Below, one piece after another: positions 51,510 to 59,660 of a stretch of DNA of 64,000 nt. The number at the start of each line of letters is the position of its first letter. The first letter of the stretch is position 1. Made by a program: the position numbers and the translations under genes. The notes under the pieces are model-generated. The model saw nothing but the letters and a program-made list of their open reading frames with translations. It had not been told where the DNA came from and searched no databases. The stretch is from Halosimplex halophilum (GTDB lineage: Archaea; Halobacteriota; Halobacteria; Halobacteriales; Haloarculaceae). Location: contig NZ_ML214298.1 in NCBI RefSeq assembly GCF_004698125.1, positions 620,001 to 684,000 on the forward strand, read 5' to 3'.

Positions 51510-52721
51510 CTACTCCTCGCCGATGAGTCGGTCGACGATCTCCTCGGGATCGAACCGTTCGAGGTCGTCGTAGTCCTGGCCGGTGCCGAGAAAGAGGATC
51601 GGCTTGCCGGTCACGTGGGCGATGGAGATGGCCGCGCCGCCCTGCGGGTCGGCGTCGGCCTTCGTCAGCACCGCGCCGTCGATCGCCGCGGCGTCGTCGA
51701 ACTCGCGGGCGCGGTTGACCGCGTCCTGGCCGGCGACGGCCTCGTCGACGAACAGCGTCATGTCCGGGTCGATGACCCGGTCGATCTTCGACAGCTGGTC
51801 CATCAGGCCGTCGGAGGTGTGGAGCCGGCCGGCGGTGTCGCCCAGCACCACGTCCACGTCGTTGGCCTTCGCGTACTCGACGGCGTCGTAGATGACGGCG
51901 GCGGGGTCCGAGCCCTGCTCGTGGGAGATGACCCGCTTGTCGAGCGCGTCGGCGTGTTGCTGGAGCTGCTCGTTGGCGCCGGCGCGGTAGGTGTCGCCGT
52001 TGGCCAGCACCGTCGACAGCCCCCGGTCCTCGAAGTACCGCGAGAGCTTGGCGATGGTCGTCGTCTTCCCGACGCCGTTGACGCCGGTGAAGATGATCAC
52101 CACGGGCGCGTCGGCCTCGGCGACCCGCTCGTCGAAGTCGAACTGCCCGACGCTTATCACGTCGTACAGCGCCTCCCGGAGCGCGTCCCGGACGAGGTTG
52201 CCCGTCGAGGACAGCCGCCGGCGCGTGTCGCCGACCAGGTTCTCCTCGACGCCGTCGAGGATCTCCTGGGCGACGCCCATCTCCACGTCGCTCTGCAGCA
52301 GGGCCAGCTCCAGGTCGTCGAGGTGGTCCTGCAGGTCGTCCTCGTCGATGACGGTCTTGCCGGTCGCGAACAGCTTCGCCCGCTCGCCGAGGCTCCGGCC
52401 GTCGTCGTCCTCGGCGTCGTCCCCGTCATCGTCGGCCTCGTCTCCCTCGGCGCCGTCGGTTTCGGCGGTCGCGTCGCCGTCTTCGGCTTCGACCGCCTCG
52501 TCCGGGTCGGGCGCCTCGGACTCGGCTTCGGGTTCATCCGGCTCGGCGGAGTCGGCGTCCGCCGGTTCCGCCGCTTCAGCTTCCTCGCCCTCGGCGGACG
52601 CGTCGCTGGCCTCGGGTTCGGCGTCGTCCTCGGCCGCTTCCTCGTCGACCGCCTCGTCGTCGACGTCCTCCTCGACGTCGTCGCTGAAGCGGCCGAGTTT
52701 CTCCTTCAGTCCGTCGAACAT
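51510..52721 (-). CDS. ftsY: Signal recognition particle receptor FtsY
   Basis: A 403-residue SRP GTPase that receives ribosome-nascent-chain complexes at the membrane. The N-terminal 105 residues are very acidic and repetitive (membrane/ribosome contact region). NG domain: ITGVNGVGKTTTIAKL-type G1 (FTGVNGVGKTTT), NGDTYRAGANEQL, DTAGRLHTSDGLM and TKADADPQGGAAIS. Last gene of the L18a-prefoldin-ftsY unit; its start lies 6 nt after the prefoldin stop. Confidence 0.97.
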   Translation of the reverse strand: MFDGLKEKLGRFSDDVEEDVDDEAVDEEAAEDDAEPEASDASAEGEEAEAAEPADADSAEPDEPEAESEAPDPDEAVEAEDGDATAETDGAEGDEADDDGDDAEDDDGRSLGERAKLFATGKTVIDEDDLQDHLDDLELALLQSDVEMGVAQEILDGVEENLVGDTRRRLSSTGNLVRDALREALYDVISVGQFDFDERVAEADAPVVIIFTGVNGVGKTTTIAKLSRYFEDRGLSTVLANGDTYRAGANEQLQQHADALDKRVISHEQGSDPAAVIYDAVEYAKANDVDVVLGDTAGRLHTSDGLMDQLSKIDRVIDPDMTLFVDEAVAGQDAVNRAREFDDAAAIDGAVLTKADADPQGGAAISIAHVTGKPILFLGTGQDYDDLERFDPEEIVDRLIGEE

Positions 52722-52727
52722 CGGGCC

Positions 52728-53192
52728 TTACTCGTCGTCGTCCTGCTGCTGCATCTGCTGCATCTGCTGCATCTGCTGTTGCTGCATCTGCTGGGCCTGC
52801 TGTTCGAGCTCCTCGCTCTCGGTCTCCAGCTCGGCGATGTCCGAGCGGATCTCCTCGATGCGCTCGTCGAGCGTGTCCTGCTTGTTCTCGAGGATGTCGA
52901 TGGCGTCGCCCTGCTCCTGCTCGGCGGCGTAGCCGGCGCCGAACTCGACGATGACCTCGTCGATGTCCTGGACCTCGGCGCGGAGGAACGCGTCGCCGCC
53001 CAGGGGGACCTGGACGGTGTCGCCGGACTCGATGGCCTCGATGGCCTCCATGGCCTCGTCCATCTCCTGTTTCTCGTCCTGGAGCCCGCTGATCTCCTCC
53101 TCCATGGCCTCGATCTGCTCCTCGATCTGCTCGATCTCCTGGGCGATCTGCTGGATCTGCTGCTGACCGCCGCCGCCACCGCCGAGGCTCAT
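52728..53192 (-). CDS. pfdA: Prefoldin subunit alpha
   Basis: A 154-residue subunit of the hexameric prefoldin chaperone that hands unfolded proteins to the thermosome. Two coiled-coil helices (about 10-60 and 95-135) flank beta hairpins (VQVPLGGDAFLRAEVQ, VIVEFGAGYAAE). The C-terminus is a Gln/Met run coded by CAG/ATG-type triplet repeats. Start overlaps the L18a stop by ATGA. It lies between rpl18a and ftsY as in many archaea. Confidence 0.95.
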   Translation of the reverse strand: MSLGGGGGGQQQIQQIAQEIEQIEEQIEAMEEEISGLQDEKQEMDEAMEAIEAIESGDTVQVPLGGDAFLRAEVQDIDEVIVEFGAGYAAEQEQGDAIDILENKQDTLDERIEEIRSDIAELETESEELEQQAQQMQQQQMQQMQQMQQQDDDE

Positions 53193-53362
53193 GCGTCTAC
53201 CCCCTCGATCTCGACCTGCGTGCGCTTGAGCCCGTGCTTCGAGCCGAACTCGGCGAGGACGTGCTCGCGCGCGACGTTCTCGTTCTCGGCCTCGACCTGC
53301 TTCTCGAACGACTGCCAGCCGTCGCGGGCGCTCCACTGCCCGGTGACTGTGAATTCACTCAT
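53189..53362 (-). CDS. rpl18a: 50S ribosomal protein L18Ae/LX
   Basis: A 57-residue archaeal LX protein: SEFTVTGQWSARDGWQSFEKQVEAENENVAREHVLAEFGSKHGLKRTQVEIEGV. This length and the start match family members. It overlaps pfdA by ATGA, giving the archaeal rpl18a-pfdA-ftsY string. The gene is too short for many length filters. Confidence 0.95.
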   Translation of the reverse strand: MSEFTVTGQWSARDGWQSFEKQVEAENENVAREHVLAEFGSKHGLKRTQVEIEGVDA

Positions 53363-53499
53363 GTATCCCGCTGGGAGAGCGAGCGGGAAGTACCTTCCGC
53401 AACGTACTCTCGGCCCTTCCCGACCCTCCGGACGGCGGGATGTCACGCGGGATCGTGATCCGCCGGAGTCGCCGAGAAGGGGACCACGTTCCACTACAG

Positions 53500-53508
53500 C
53501 AATAATTA
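53500..53508 (+). promoter_or_regulatory. TATA-like element of DUF7344 gene
   Basis: AATAATTAT about 27-35 nt before the ATG at 53535. An in-frame ATG at 53508 overlaps it and is therefore unlikely to be used. Confidence 0.45.
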
Positions 53509-53534
53509 TGTCCTGCCGTCACGAACGGGTGTCC

Positions 53535-53876
53535 ATGATGGGGGCTTCGAAGGTGTTCGGGATCCTGTCGGACGACCGCCGACGGCGGGTGTTGCTGTTG
53601 CTGTGCGAGGAAGAGTCGGTACGCGTGCCCGACGCCACGCTGACGCGGGGGGCAGCCGCGCGAGCGGCGGGGGACGGCGAGGCACGGTCGCGGTTGCGGC
53701 GCCGGGCGATGGTTCGGCTGTACCACGTCGACCTGCCGAAACTGGACGCCGAGGACCTCGTCGACTGGGAGCGCGGCTCCGAAGTCGTGCGGCGGGGGCC
53801 GCGGTTCGAGGAGGTGGAGCCGGTACTGGACGCGCTCGCCGACAACGCCGCCCGGATCCCGCAGGAGGTCTTCTGA
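53535..53876 (+). CDS. DUF7344-type winged-helix protein
   Basis: A 113-residue putative DNA-binding protein: FGILSDDRRRRVLLLLCEEESVRV, then VRLYHVDLPKLDAEDLVDWERGSEVVRRG. The LYHxxLPKL motif is shared with the gene at 33082. It lies on the opposite strand inside the ribosomal cluster, between tif6 and rpl18a. I start at the ATG at 53535 (or 53538) because of the TATA-like element. Target unknown. Confidence 0.8.
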   Translation: MMGASKVFGILSDDRRRRVLLLLCEEESVRVPDATLTRGAAARAAGDGEARSRLRRRAMVRLYHVDLPKLDAEDLVDWERGSEVVRRGPRFEEVEPVLDALADNAARIPQEVF

Positions 53877-53889
53877 CCGGTCCCGGGAG

Positions 53890-54555
53890 TCAGTCGATGT
53901 AGCCGAGCGCGGACTCGATGCGGCCCAGCTCCGGGCCGGTCGTGTCCTGGCCGACGACGTAGCCGTGGTCGTTGGCGACCAGGCCCGACCCGACCAGCGG
54001 GGCGCCGTAGTTGACGGTGCCGATGTCGGCGGGCACGTCCAGCAGGTCCTCGAGGAAGTCGAGTTCGGCGTCGGTCGCGTCGGGGTGGCAGAGCACCCCC
54101 TCGTCGGTTGCGACGGCGGCCGTCCCGACGGTTCGCGTCCCCGCGAGGGTGCCCTGTTCGACGGGCACGTCCAGCGCGTCCTCGACGGCGCGGACGGCCG
54201 GCTCGGAGAGGTCGGGGTGGACGTACGCGCCGCTGTCGTTGGCGAGGACGACGTTGCCGGCCGCGTTGATCCGGCCGGGGAGTTCGCCGACGGCGAGGCC
54301 GGTCGCCTCGACGATCGCCTCGCGCTCGCGGTCGCGGACGCGGCTGCTGACGAGCAGCCCGTTGCCGTTGCCGGTCGCCAGCGAGCCGACGGTGCCCGAG
54401 CCGCCGACGGTCGTGGCGACCGCCGGGACCGCGAGTTCGTCGCTCAGGTCCTCGCGGAGGTCCTCGTCCACGTCGGGACGGACGAGCACGCAGTCGTCGG
54501 TGGCGCGTGCGAAGACACCGACGTACGCCGACCCGGAGAAAGCCGCGCGGAGCAA
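53890..54555 (-). CDS. tif6: Translation initiation factor 6
   Basis: A 221-residue aIF6 that binds the large subunit and prevents early joining. Starts [24 protein letters not shown], with the fivefold pseudo-repeat seen as VGTLATGN-like motifs, [21 protein letters not shown] and [20 protein letters not shown]. No ATG or GTG fits; TTG at 54555, 2 nt after the rpl31e stop, gives the canonical N-terminus. In operon with rpl39e and rpl31e. Confidence 0.95.
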   Translation of the reverse strand: MLRAAFSGSAYVGVFARATDDCVLVRPDVDEDLREDLSDELAVPAVATTVGGSGTVGSLATGNGNGLLVSSRVRDREREAIVEATGLAVGELPGRINAAGNVVLANDSGAYVHPDLSEPAVRAVEDALDVPVEQGTLAGTRTVGTAAVATDEGVLCHPDATDAELDFLEDLLDVPADIGTVNYGAPLVGSGLVANDHGYVVGQDTTGPELGRIESALGYID

Positions 54556-54557
54556 GT

Positions 54558-54836
54558 TTACTCGGCCGTTTCGGCTTCGACGACGGCCTCGCCCTCCTCC
54601 TCGAAGCGGGCGGCGCGGACCCGCAGCTTGCGCGGCGGGTTCGAGCGCCCGTTCGCCCAGACCGCCTCGTTGATCGAGGGGTCCAGCCGGACGGCGTCGC
54701 CGTCGACGGCGAAGTGCTTGGCGAGGTGCTCGCGGACGATGGACATGGCCTTGTCGGCCTGCTCCTCGTTGGGCGCGGCCTTCACGTCGCGGAGCGGGAC
54801 GGTCACGACCCGCTCCTCGAAGTCGCCGGCGCTCAT
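54558..54836 (-). CDS. rpl31e: 50S ribosomal protein L31e
   Basis: A 92-residue ribosomal protein: [35 protein letters not shown] and [26 protein letters not shown] are L31e signatures. Its ATG overlaps the rpl39e stop by ATGA. tif6 follows with 2 nt between. The acidic C-terminus ([13 protein letters not shown]) is haloarchaeal. Confidence 0.97.
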   Translation of the reverse strand: MSAGDFEERVVTVPLRDVKAAPNEEQADKAMSIVREHLAKHFAVDGDAVRLDPSINEAVWANGRSNPPRKLRVRAARFEEEGEAVVEAETAE

Positions 54837-54985
54837 TCGTCCGTGTCGCTACGGCGCCAGTGGCGCCGCTTCGGGTTGCGTTCGACGTTGCGGTCCGTCT
54901 TGAGCATGACCCACGGCGGAACGCGCGTGTTCTGGCGCTCGAGTTTCCCCAGGCGCTTCTTCTTCGACTTCGACTTCTTGCCCAT
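54833..54985 (-). CDS. rpl39e: 50S ribosomal protein L39e
   Basis: A 50-residue basic protein: [22 protein letters not shown], then [17 protein letters not shown]. It lines the exit tunnel. First gene of the rpl39e-rpl31e-tif6 operon. The ATG at 54985 is set by the TTTAAG element about 28 nt upstream. Too short for usual cut-offs. Confidence 0.97.
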   Translation of the reverse strand: MGKKSKSKKKRLGKLERQNTRVPPWVMLKTDRNVERNPKRRHWRRSDTDE

Positions 54986-55010
54986 AGTGTCACCCCCTTC
55001 CGCCCCGGCG

Positions 55011-55016
55011 CTTAAA
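55011..55016 (-). promoter_or_regulatory. TATA-like element of the rpl39e operon
   Basis: Minus-strand TTTAAG, 26-31 nt before the L39e ATG. Typical leaderless haloarchaeal promoter. Confidence 0.55.
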
Positions 55017-55095
55017 TTCCTGTTCCTTTCCGCCGCGACCCGGTATCGCCGGACGCCGGCGCCGCGCACTCGCCGATCGCGCGAAGGACCGTCGC

Positions 55096-55923
55096 TCAGG
55101 CGAACGCGAGCGGGACCATCACGAGCACGCCGGCGGCGATCCCGCCGACGAGTTCCCGGCGACCGCCGCCCGGCAGGTCCGACCCCCGGTCCAGCGCCTC
55201 CGGGACGAACTCCGTGGCGACGAGGTACACCATCGCGCCCGCGGCGAACCCGAAGCCGAACGGGAGGAACCGCTCGGCCAGCGTCACGAAGTAGTAGGCG
55301 ACCACGGCGCCGAGCGGCTGGGGCAGGCTGGAGAACACCGCCCACCAGACCATCCGCCACTCGCCGACGCCCATCGACCGCAGCGGGATCGAGATGGCCA
55401 CCCCCTCCGGGACGTTGTGGATCGAGATGGCGACGGTCATGAACACCGCCAGCACGGGCAGCGTCAGTCCGCCGAGCGTGACCGTCGCCAGGCCCGGCTC
55501 CTCGATCCCCAGCTCGGCGAAGGAGACGCCGACCGCGACGCCCTCGGGGAAACTGTGGACCGTCAGGATGCCGAGGATGAGCACGAGCTTCCGGAAGTCC
55601 GCCTCCTCGTACTCCTTCGGGTGGAACTCCGCGTCCGCCAGCACCTCGTGGGCGACGATCACCAGCAGGACCCCGACGAGCACGCCCGGCCCGACCGCCG
55701 CCGCCGCGTCGACGACCCCGCCGTCGACCACGGCGACGCCCTCCCGGATCAGGCCGAACAGCGACGCGGCGACCATGATGCCCGAAGCGAGCCCCCACAG
55801 CACCACGTTCCACCGGTCGGAGATGTCCTCGACCAGGAAGAAGGGGAGCGCGCCCAGCCCGGTCGCCAGCGCCGTCAGCAGCCCCGCGACGAACACCAGC
55901 CCGAGGTTCCCGAACTCGACCAT
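55096..55923 (-). CDS. ZIP family metal transporter
   Basis: A 275-residue ZIP transporter with eight membrane helices that imports zinc or another divalent metal. Helix IV has [10 protein letters not shown] and helix V has HNVPEGVAI, the two metal-site His/Glu motifs. The His-rich loop before helix IV is short and acidic here. Belongs to the ZupT/GufA-like group. A GTTAAG element about 29 nt upstream and an imperfect palindrome further up suggest metal regulation. Confidence 0.93.
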   Translation of the reverse strand: MVEFGNLGLVFVAGLLTALATGLGALPFFLVEDISDRWNVVLWGLASGIMVAASLFGLIREGVAVVDGGVVDAAAAVGPGVLVGVLLVIVAHEVLADAEFHPKEYEEADFRKLVLILGILTVHSFPEGVAVGVSFAELGIEEPGLATVTLGGLTLPVLAVFMTVAISIHNVPEGVAISIPLRSMGVGEWRMVWWAVFSSLPQPLGAVVAYYFVTLAERFLPFGFGFAAGAMVYLVATEFVPEALDRGSDLPGGGRRELVGGIAAGVLVMVPLAFA

Positions 55924-55949
55924 GTACCCGAACCTACGCCGACCGCGCC

Positions 55950-55955
55950 CTTAAC
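55950..55955 (-). promoter_or_regulatory. TATA-like element of the ZIP gene
   Basis: Minus-strand GTTAAG, centred about 29 nt before the ZIP ATG at 55923. Confidence 0.45.
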
Positions 55956-55976
55956 AATTGTCGCGAATCTGACTAT

Positions 55977-55992
55977 TTTTGGGAGACCTAAA
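55977..55992 (-). promoter_or_regulatory. DtxR-like imperfect palindrome near the ZIP promoter
   Basis: TTTTGG-GAGA-CCTAAA (5 of 6 base pairs symmetric), 54-69 nt before the ZIP ATG, just upstream of its TATA-like element. Similar TTTNGG/CCNAAA symmetry is known for DtxR-family metalloregulators. Confidence 0.35.
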
Positions 55993-56115
55993 GCGGACGA
56001 TCGGCGATGGGGGGACGAGCGGCGGGGCGTCACAGCGCCGTCGAATTCGGTGTGCCACGCCGTGGTTAATGCACCTTATACACACTATGAACGTTCGAAC
56101 TCCTATGCGGCAGGA

Positions 56116-56123
56116 TATAAATA
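56116..56123 (+). promoter_or_regulatory. TATA-like element of gene 56146
   Basis: TATAAATA, 23-30 nt before the ATG at 56146. A strong haloarchaeal TATA match with leaderless spacing. Confidence 0.6.
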
Positions 56124-56145
56124 CAGGTTCGCTGAATAAAACAGT

Positions 56146-56430
56146 ATGTCAACCACCGAGATGCGCACGACCGACGCGGACGCGGCGGCGGGGGAGACGG
56201 GGGCACGGCCCCACCGGATCGTGAATCCGATGGGCGCGACCGGGCGGATGACCGTCGAGACGCCGGCGGGCGAGGAACGCACCGTCGTCGGCTGTCTGGA
56301 CGGCCTCGTCGCGGAACGGCTCGACGGGACGGCTCCGGGCTCAACCGTCCGGATGGAGCTCTCCCCCGCCACCGACGGCGAGGGCTACGTCGCCGCTCGC
56401 GTCCTCCCCGGCGGGCTCCCGGCGCTCTGA
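56146..56430 (+). CDS. Small haloarchaeal protein, unknown function
   Basis: A 94-residue acidic soluble protein: HRIVNPMGATGRMTVETPAGEERTVVGCLDGLVAERLDGTAPGSTVRMELSPA. A possible small beta-barrel fold is suggested by its strand pattern. One Cys. Strong promoter. I recall similar haloarchaeal hypotheticals but no named family. It is divergent from the ZIP gene and convergent with thpR. Confidence 0.7.
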   Translation: MSTTEMRTTDADAAAGETGARPHRIVNPMGATGRMTVETPAGEERTVVGCLDGLVAERLDGTAPGSTVRMELSPATDGEGYVAARVLPGGLPAL

Positions 56431-56463
56431 GTCGGCCCGTCGACGGCCCTGACGGGCCCCCCG

Positions 56464-57021
56464 CTACAGCGGGAACCGCTCGACGGTGTCGTAGGTCGGC
56501 CCGTCGGGCCCCAGCACGCTCTCTTTCAACCTGATCTCCTCGACCGCGAGCGTCCCCACGTCGGGGTCGTCCTCGCGGACCGTCTCCTGCACTCGCTCCT
56601 TCCCGCCCGCGTGTTCCATCCGCGCTATCGTGACGTGGGGGGTGAACTCGTGGTCCTCGGCGTCGAAGCCCATCGCCGTCGTCCGCTCCTCGACGGCCTC
56701 GTGGAGCCCGGTCAGCGCCTCGCCGCCCGAGCGGGTCCCGACCCAGACGACGCTGATGTAGTCGAGACTCGGGAACACGCCCAGCCCGCCGAACTCGGCC
56801 TCGAAGGGGTCGACGCCGGCGTCGTCGACCGCCGCCGCGAGCTCGTCGGCGAGGTCGTCGACCCGGTCGGCGTCGGTGTCGCCGAGGAACTTCAGCGTGA
56901 CGTGAGCCTGCTCGGGCTCGGTAAAGTTCAACCCGGACGCCCCTTCGAGTCGCTCCTGGACGGCCGCCACCTCGTCGGCCAGCCCGTCGAGGTCGACGCT
57001 GACGAACAGTCGTTTGCCCAT
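56464..57021 (-). CDS. thpR: RNA 2',3'-cyclic phosphodiesterase
   Basis: A 185-residue 2H phosphoesterase. The two HxTx motifs are HVTLKF and HVTIAR, separated by the usual spacing. It opens 2',3'-cyclic phosphate at RNA ends (ThpR/LigT). KRLFVSVDLDG at the start and FTEPEQ before the first motif match family members. ATG at 57021; the longer frame upstream overlaps the divergent rhomboid gene region. Confidence 0.94.
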   Translation of the reverse strand: MGKRLFVSVDLDGLADEVAAVQERLEGASGLNFTEPEQAHVTLKFLGDTDADRVDDLADELAAAVDDAGVDPFEAEFGGLGVFPSLDYISVVWVGTRSGGEALTGLHEAVEERTTAMGFDAEDHEFTPHVTIARMEHAGGKERVQETVREDDPDVGTLAVEEIRLKESVLGPDGPTYDTVERFPL

Positions 57022-57181
57022 ACCCCTCTCTCGGCCCGCGTGCGCCTTCAGCGTTGTCGCCGACGGGGAGTGCAGGTCGCCGACCGATAGTACGGGGTCA
57101 CCGACCGATAGCGCAGCCGGCGGAGCCGCGGTCCGAGTCGCCGGGCGATCCTTCATGTAGTCGCTGCCCCAACATGCGGTC

Positions 57182-57757
57182 GTGTCCCGCAGTCCGACGC
57201 TGACACTGGTCGCCGTCTTCGTCGTCGTCTTCCTCGTCCAGCGCGCCGTGGCGCTGCTGCAGATTCCCTTCGCGTTCGCGCTCGCGCCCCCCGTCGGCGC
57301 CCGGCCGTGGACGCTCGTCACGAGCGTCTACGCCCACCTCTCGGTCGGCCACTTGCTGGCCAACGTCGCCGTCCTCCTGCTGGTCGGTCTGTACCTCGAA
57401 CGCCGGACCTCCCGGCTGCGCTTCCACGCCTTCTTCCTCGCCACCGGCGCGCTCTCCGGGCTCGTCCAGGTGTGGGTCAGCGACCTGCTCGGCCCCGGCG
57501 TCGCCGTGCTGGGCGCCAGCGGCGGCATCGCCGGGCTGGTCGGGTACGTGCTGGCGGGCAACCGCATGAGCGACACGCTACTGGACAAGACGCCGCTCAG
57601 CCCGCGGGCCCAGCTCGGTGCGTTCGTCGTCGTCGCCGGCGCCGTCACCGTCGCCACCGCCGGCCCCGGCGTCGCCCTGGTCGCTCACTTCGCCGGGCTG
57701 CTGATCGGGCTCGTCGCGGGTCGACTGCACCTGTTGCGGCCGTCCGGGCCGGCCTGA
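57182..57757 (+). CDS. Rhomboid family intramembrane protease
   Basis: A 191-residue rhomboid with six membrane helices and a GTG start. Catalytic pair: S113 in GASGGIAG and H169 in ALVAHFAGLLIG. HLSVGHLLANVAVLLLVG supplies the conserved His/Asn region. Substrate unknown. It is followed 51 bp later on the same strand by a secreted protein gene. Confidence 0.92.
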   Translation: MSRSPTLTLVAVFVVVFLVQRAVALLQIPFAFALAPPVGARPWTLVTSVYAHLSVGHLLANVAVLLLVGLYLERRTSRLRFHAFFLATGALSGLVQVWVSDLLGPGVAVLGASGGIAGLVGYVLAGNRMSDTLLDKTPLSPRAQLGAFVVVAGAVTVATAGPGVALVAHFAGLLIGLVAGRLHLLRPSGPA

Positions 57758-57807
57758 GTTCAGCCGCTCGTCCGAACCTATTTCCAGCCGGCGCGACAGG
57801 TCGAACC

Positions 57808-58533
57808 GTGACGCCGACTCGGCGGAGTCTCCTGCGGACCGTCGGTGCCGGCTCGCTCGCCGGTCTCGCCGGTTGCGGGGCCATCGGCGGGCGGACCGCC
57901 ACGCCCGACTGCGACGCGGCCTGCTTCGAGGGGGATCTCGAACGCGCCGAGGACGGCCCCGACAGCCTCACCATCACCCACGTCGCCGGCCGGGACCTGT
58001 CCGCGGGGGCGGTCGCCGTCTCCGGGGTCGCGTTCGACTGGCCGCCCGCCCGCGAGTCCGGCTTCACCTACTCGTGGGCCGAGCTGAGCGATCTGGACCC
58101 CGAAGCGGGGACCGCCGGCCGGTCGCTGACCGTCCAGCCGGCGCTGGTCGACGCGGTCCGACTCTCGTGGACCCGTGACGGCGAACCGGTCGAACTCGGG
58201 GCGTTCCGCGTGTCGGACTGCGAGCGCGGCGTGGCCTGTTTCGAGGCCATCCACCGGGGCGCCGACGACGCGCTGGACCGGCTGACCGTCCGCCACGTCG
58301 ACGGTCAGGATCTGCCGGCCGAGGAGGTGTTCCTGACCGGCGTCGCCGACGACTACCCGCCCGACCCCGAGAGCGGGCGGACCGTTCCGTGGCACGAACT
58401 GAGCGGTCTGGCGCCCGACGACGGCGTCGCCGGCGAGAGCGTCCGGGCGAAGCTCGGCCTCGTCGAGCGCGTGTCGGTGCTGTGGCGCCGCGGCGGCGAG
58501 GAGTCCGTCGTCGAGTCCTTCGAGCTGTACTAG
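57808..58533 (+). CDS. Tat lipoprotein with duplicated domain
   Basis: A 241-residue protein with a GTG start: TPTRRSLLRTVGAGSLAGLAGC (Tat motif plus lipobox). The mature part has two related units of about 90 residues (42-130 and 150-241): each has DxLT(I/V)xHVxGxDLxA, WPPA/YPPD, a WxEL/WHEL near an AGxS and a final beta strand. This resembles haloarchaeal pilin-like Ig domains. Function unknown. A CTATTT element about 27 nt upstream fits the GTG. Confidence 0.75.
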   Translation: MTPTRRSLLRTVGAGSLAGLAGCGAIGGRTATPDCDAACFEGDLERAEDGPDSLTITHVAGRDLSAGAVAVSGVAFDWPPARESGFTYSWAELSDLDPEAGTAGRSLTVQPALVDAVRLSWTRDGEPVELGAFRVSDCERGVACFEAIHRGADDALDRLTVRHVDGQDLPAEEVFLTGVADDYPPDPESGRTVPWHELSGLAPDDGVAGESVRAKLGLVERVSVLWRRGGEESVVESFELY

Positions 58534-58563
58534 TCGCCGTGACGCCGTCGGCGTCCGGACTGG

Positions 58564-59517
58564 TCAGGCCGCGACCGCGTCGTCGTCGACGGGCGACTCG
58601 AAGACGCGGGCGCCGCAGCCGTCGCAGGTGACCGCGGCGACGGTGCGACTGGTACAGCACGACTCGACGGTCTCGGTGCCGAACGACACCGGACTGCCGC
58701 AGCCGGGACACGTCTCCAGGAAGATGCGCAGGCCGTTGCAGACCTGCCCGCGGCCCCGCGCGGACAGCGACTCCCACTCCGGGAGCCGGTCGGCGAGCAG
58801 GCTCGCCCCCGCGAGGTCGGCGCGGAAGGCCGCCTCCGACTCCCAGGAGCCGACCCGCCGGCCGTCGACGCTGACCGCGAAGGCGTTGCCCAGTTCCTTC
58901 GTCGTCACCTCGCCGTCCGCCAGGCCGAGCGCTTCGAGCCAGGGACCCGGGTCGTCGCCCGCGACGGCGTCGATCTCGGCGTGCCACGCCCGCTCGAAGT
59001 CGTCGGTCAGACAGCGGTCGTCGCCGCGACACGGCTCGATCGCGTCGGCGCGTTCGAGCAGCGCCTCCGGGTCGACCCGCTCGCCCCCGGCGTCCGCGCC
59101 CGCTCCAGCGCCCCCCTCTGCGGGCGCGGCCGCTCCGGCCCCTTCGGTCGTCTCGGCCGCGTCGCTCGCGCCCGCACTCGCGTCCGATCCCGACCCGGCG
59201 CCGGCGGCGACCCCTTCCGGCGACGACTCGGGCGTCTTCCCGAACGCCGCGAGGACGGGGGCGGGCAGGTACCGCTTCGTCAGCGTCGGCGTCCCGGGCA
59301 CGAGATACCCGCGCAGCCAGATCGCCGCCAGCGAGACGGCGAGGACGCCCGTCGGGACGGCGACGGCCGCCGTCCGGTAGCCGGCCGCGACGAGCCAGGC
59401 CCCCAGCAGCGTCGCCCCCACCGACGCGATCCCCACGTTCAGCACTGTACACGGCAGACAGCGGTTCTCGCCCGTGTACTCCGGGCGGCGCAACCGCGTC
59501 ACGAGTGACCCCAGCAT
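58564..59517 (-). CDS. Membrane protein with Cys motifs, unknown function
   Basis: A 317-residue protein. An N-terminal CLPC (about 20-23) and two membrane helices (about 27-70), then a 50-residue Ala/Gly/Glu-rich linker and a soluble C-terminal half. The latter has PCRGDDRC, KELGNAFAVSVDG and a zinc-ribbon-like CPGCGS...CCTS...CDGCGARV. No named family. Start at ATG 59517 avoids a basic upstream stretch. It converges with the Tat lipoprotein gene. Confidence 0.7.
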   Translation of the reverse strand: MLGSLVTRLRRPEYTGENRCLPCTVLNVGIASVGATLLGAWLVAAGYRTAAVAVPTGVLAVSLAAIWLRGYLVPGTPTLTKRYLPAPVLAAFGKTPESSPEGVAAGAGSGSDASAGASDAAETTEGAGAAAPAEGGAGAGADAGGERVDPEALLERADAIEPCRGDDRCLTDDFERAWHAEIDAVAGDDPGPWLEALGLADGEVTTKELGNAFAVSVDGRRVGSWESEAAFRADLAGASLLADRLPEWESLSARGRGQVCNGLRIFLETCPGCGSPVSFGTETVESCCTSRTVAAVTCDGCGARVFESPVDDDAVAA

Positions 59518-59660
59518 ACCGTCCCCTTCGCGGCCCGCCGAATTGAATGTGACGGACGAGTGAAAACACGCTCCTGATAAGCGTTTGATTGGTAGTCGAA
59601 CAGTTACGACCGTCCCGCGGGTCGGGGGATTCAAACCGGGGGTGGACCTATCGGGGGGTG

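Noticed and set aside
53508-53534. ATG at 53508 as the start of the DUF7344 gene
   Set aside because: It overlaps the TATA-like element; the ATG at 53535 fits leaderless spacing.
59620-59640. Minus-strand GGTTTGAATCC resembling a tRNA T-loop
   Set aside because: T-stem bases do not pair and no other arm exists.
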